In this document: positions 5,829 through 6,287 of the stretch, piece by piece
Layout: each line of letters opens with the position of its first letter
Numbering within the stretch: the first letter of the stretch is position 1
DNA from: Gammaproteobacteria bacterium
GTDB taxonomy: Bacteria > Pseudomonadota > Gammaproteobacteria > Pseudomonadales > Azotimanducaceae
DNA length: 6,287 bases
Direction of reading: 5' to 3'
NCBI GenBank assembly: GCA_003476445.1
Contig: DMUF01000013.1
Coordinates: 26,301-32,587, forward strand
Notes under the pieces: model-generated
Database searches by the model: none
What the model was told of the DNA's origin: nothing
The model's input: only the letters and a program-made list of their open reading frames with translations
Translations under genes and position numbers: made by a program

Positions 5829-6287
5829 CTACGGGAGCGACCCGTCTTCGGTCGCCGCCAGGCGCTTTGGTGTCATGAGGCTGACCAGCCGCGCCGTGCC
5901 AGGGCGCAGCGCGTGCCATGGCAGATCGACCTCGAAGGCGGCAACGCCGAAGGTGGGCAGGTTCTCGATCAAGGCTTTTCCCGCGAGCGCATTGACCAGA
6001 TCCGTGAGTCCCGGGTTATGGGCGATGACCGCTGCAGATGAGACGTCTGCCGGTGTTCCCCGAAGCACATCGATAATGTCTTCCGGCGCCGCAAGGTAGA
6101 GCGCGGGCGCCTCGATCAGGGTGGGCGATACGGCTGCGAAACCCTGAGCCACGAACGCGGCGGTGCGTCGCGCGCGTGCCGCGGGGCTGGTCCAGATCCA
6201 GGTTGCGGGTGATTCCTGTGCCGCTAGCCACTGCGCCATCACCGGACCATCCCGCTCCCCGCGTGCGTTCAACGGGCGATCGCGATC
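5829..6287 (-). CDS. SixA-like histidine phosphatase, 5' end outside window
   Basis: The visible 152 residues belong to the histidine phosphatase superfamily, closest in form to SixA, which dephosphorylates phosphohistidine on signalling or PTS proteins. The first visible residues, DRDRPLNARG, correspond to the D..RPL..RG motif shortly after the catalytic RHG; the RHG itself lies beyond the right edge. Also seen: TSPAARARRTA (33-43), the S.A.R...T segment, and VIAHNPGLTDLV (87-98), with H90 as the second active-site His. Continuing the frame through the last base shows that an apparent TTG start at 6272 is internal and the gene is only truncated by the window. The stop is TAG at 5831-5829. 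About 15-25 N-terminal residues are missing. It is the first visible gene of a likely minus-strand operon with the membrane protein and flavoprotein. Substrate is inferred only from the family. Confidence 0.88.
   Translation of the reverse strand, partial: DRDRPLNARGERDGPVMAQWLAAQESPATWIWTSPAARARRTAAFVAQGFAAVSPTLIEAPALYLAAPEDIIDVLRGTPADVSSAAVIAHNPGLTDLVNALAGKALIENLPTFGVAAFEVDLPWHALRPGTARLVSLMTPKRLAATEDGSLP

Noticed and set aside
6270..6272. TTG as the start of the histidine phosphatase gene
   Set aside because: The frame continues to the last base of the window and encodes DRDRP before it, part of the family motif, so the gene is truncated by the edge and this TTG is an internal Leu codon.
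6276..6287. Overlapping palindromes GCGATCGC and GATCGCGATC at the right edge
   Set aside because: GCGATCGC resembles the cyanobacterial HIP1 motif, but it appears once here and encodes the conserved DRDRP segment of the phosphatase; the gene set is not cyanobacterial.

Overview
The window is a GC-rich, densely coded stretch of bacterial chromosome, most probably from a gammaproteobacterium. The main clue is a LysR-type regulator that matches enterobacterial MetR almost motif for motif. The NudC, crotonase, MFE-2-like dehydrogenase and SixA-type genes fit the same origin. I cannot name a species. There is no RNA gene, mobile element, CRISPR array, phage gene or recognisable defence system. 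I see eight protein genes (one cut by the window edge) and no gap over 300 bases.

Layout: (1) Positions 1-948, minus strand: nudC, an NADH pyrophosphatase / NAD-RNA decapping Nudix hydrolase. Its stop codon falls inside a degenerate 23-nt tandem repeat that runs to the left edge of the window. (2) Positions 1043-2874, plus strand: a crotonase-fold acyl-CoA enzyme with one of the two classical hydratase glutamates replaced by Gln, then a short-chain dehydrogenase closely resembling the (3R)-hydroxyacyl-CoA dehydrogenase domain of peroxisomal multifunctional enzyme 2. Together they point to acyl-CoA (beta-oxidation-like) metabolism. (3) Positions 2882-3823, minus: an HD-superfamily phosphohydrolase with a complete set of PDEase-like metal residues. 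It converges on the dehydrogenase with only 7 nt between stop codons. (4) Positions 4001-4927, plus: metR, divergent from the HD gene across a 177-bp region that holds a plausible sigma70 promoter and a possible LysR-type site. (5) Positions 4929-6287, minus: a probable operon of a SixA-like histidine phosphatase (5' end outside the window), a 76-residue single-pass membrane protein, and a PNPOx-fold flavoprotein. The flavoprotein probably starts at a TTG codon 4 nt after the membrane-protein stop and has lost the substrate Arg of true PdxH.

The genes look like several unrelated housekeeping or metabolic units packed back to back, not one system. The more interesting points are the 23-nt repeat at the left edge, the unusual active sites of the crotonase and the PNPOx-like protein, the PDE-like HD enzyme, and the conserved-looking coupling of a small membrane protein to the flavoprotein. 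I did not find convincing evidence of a new biological system.
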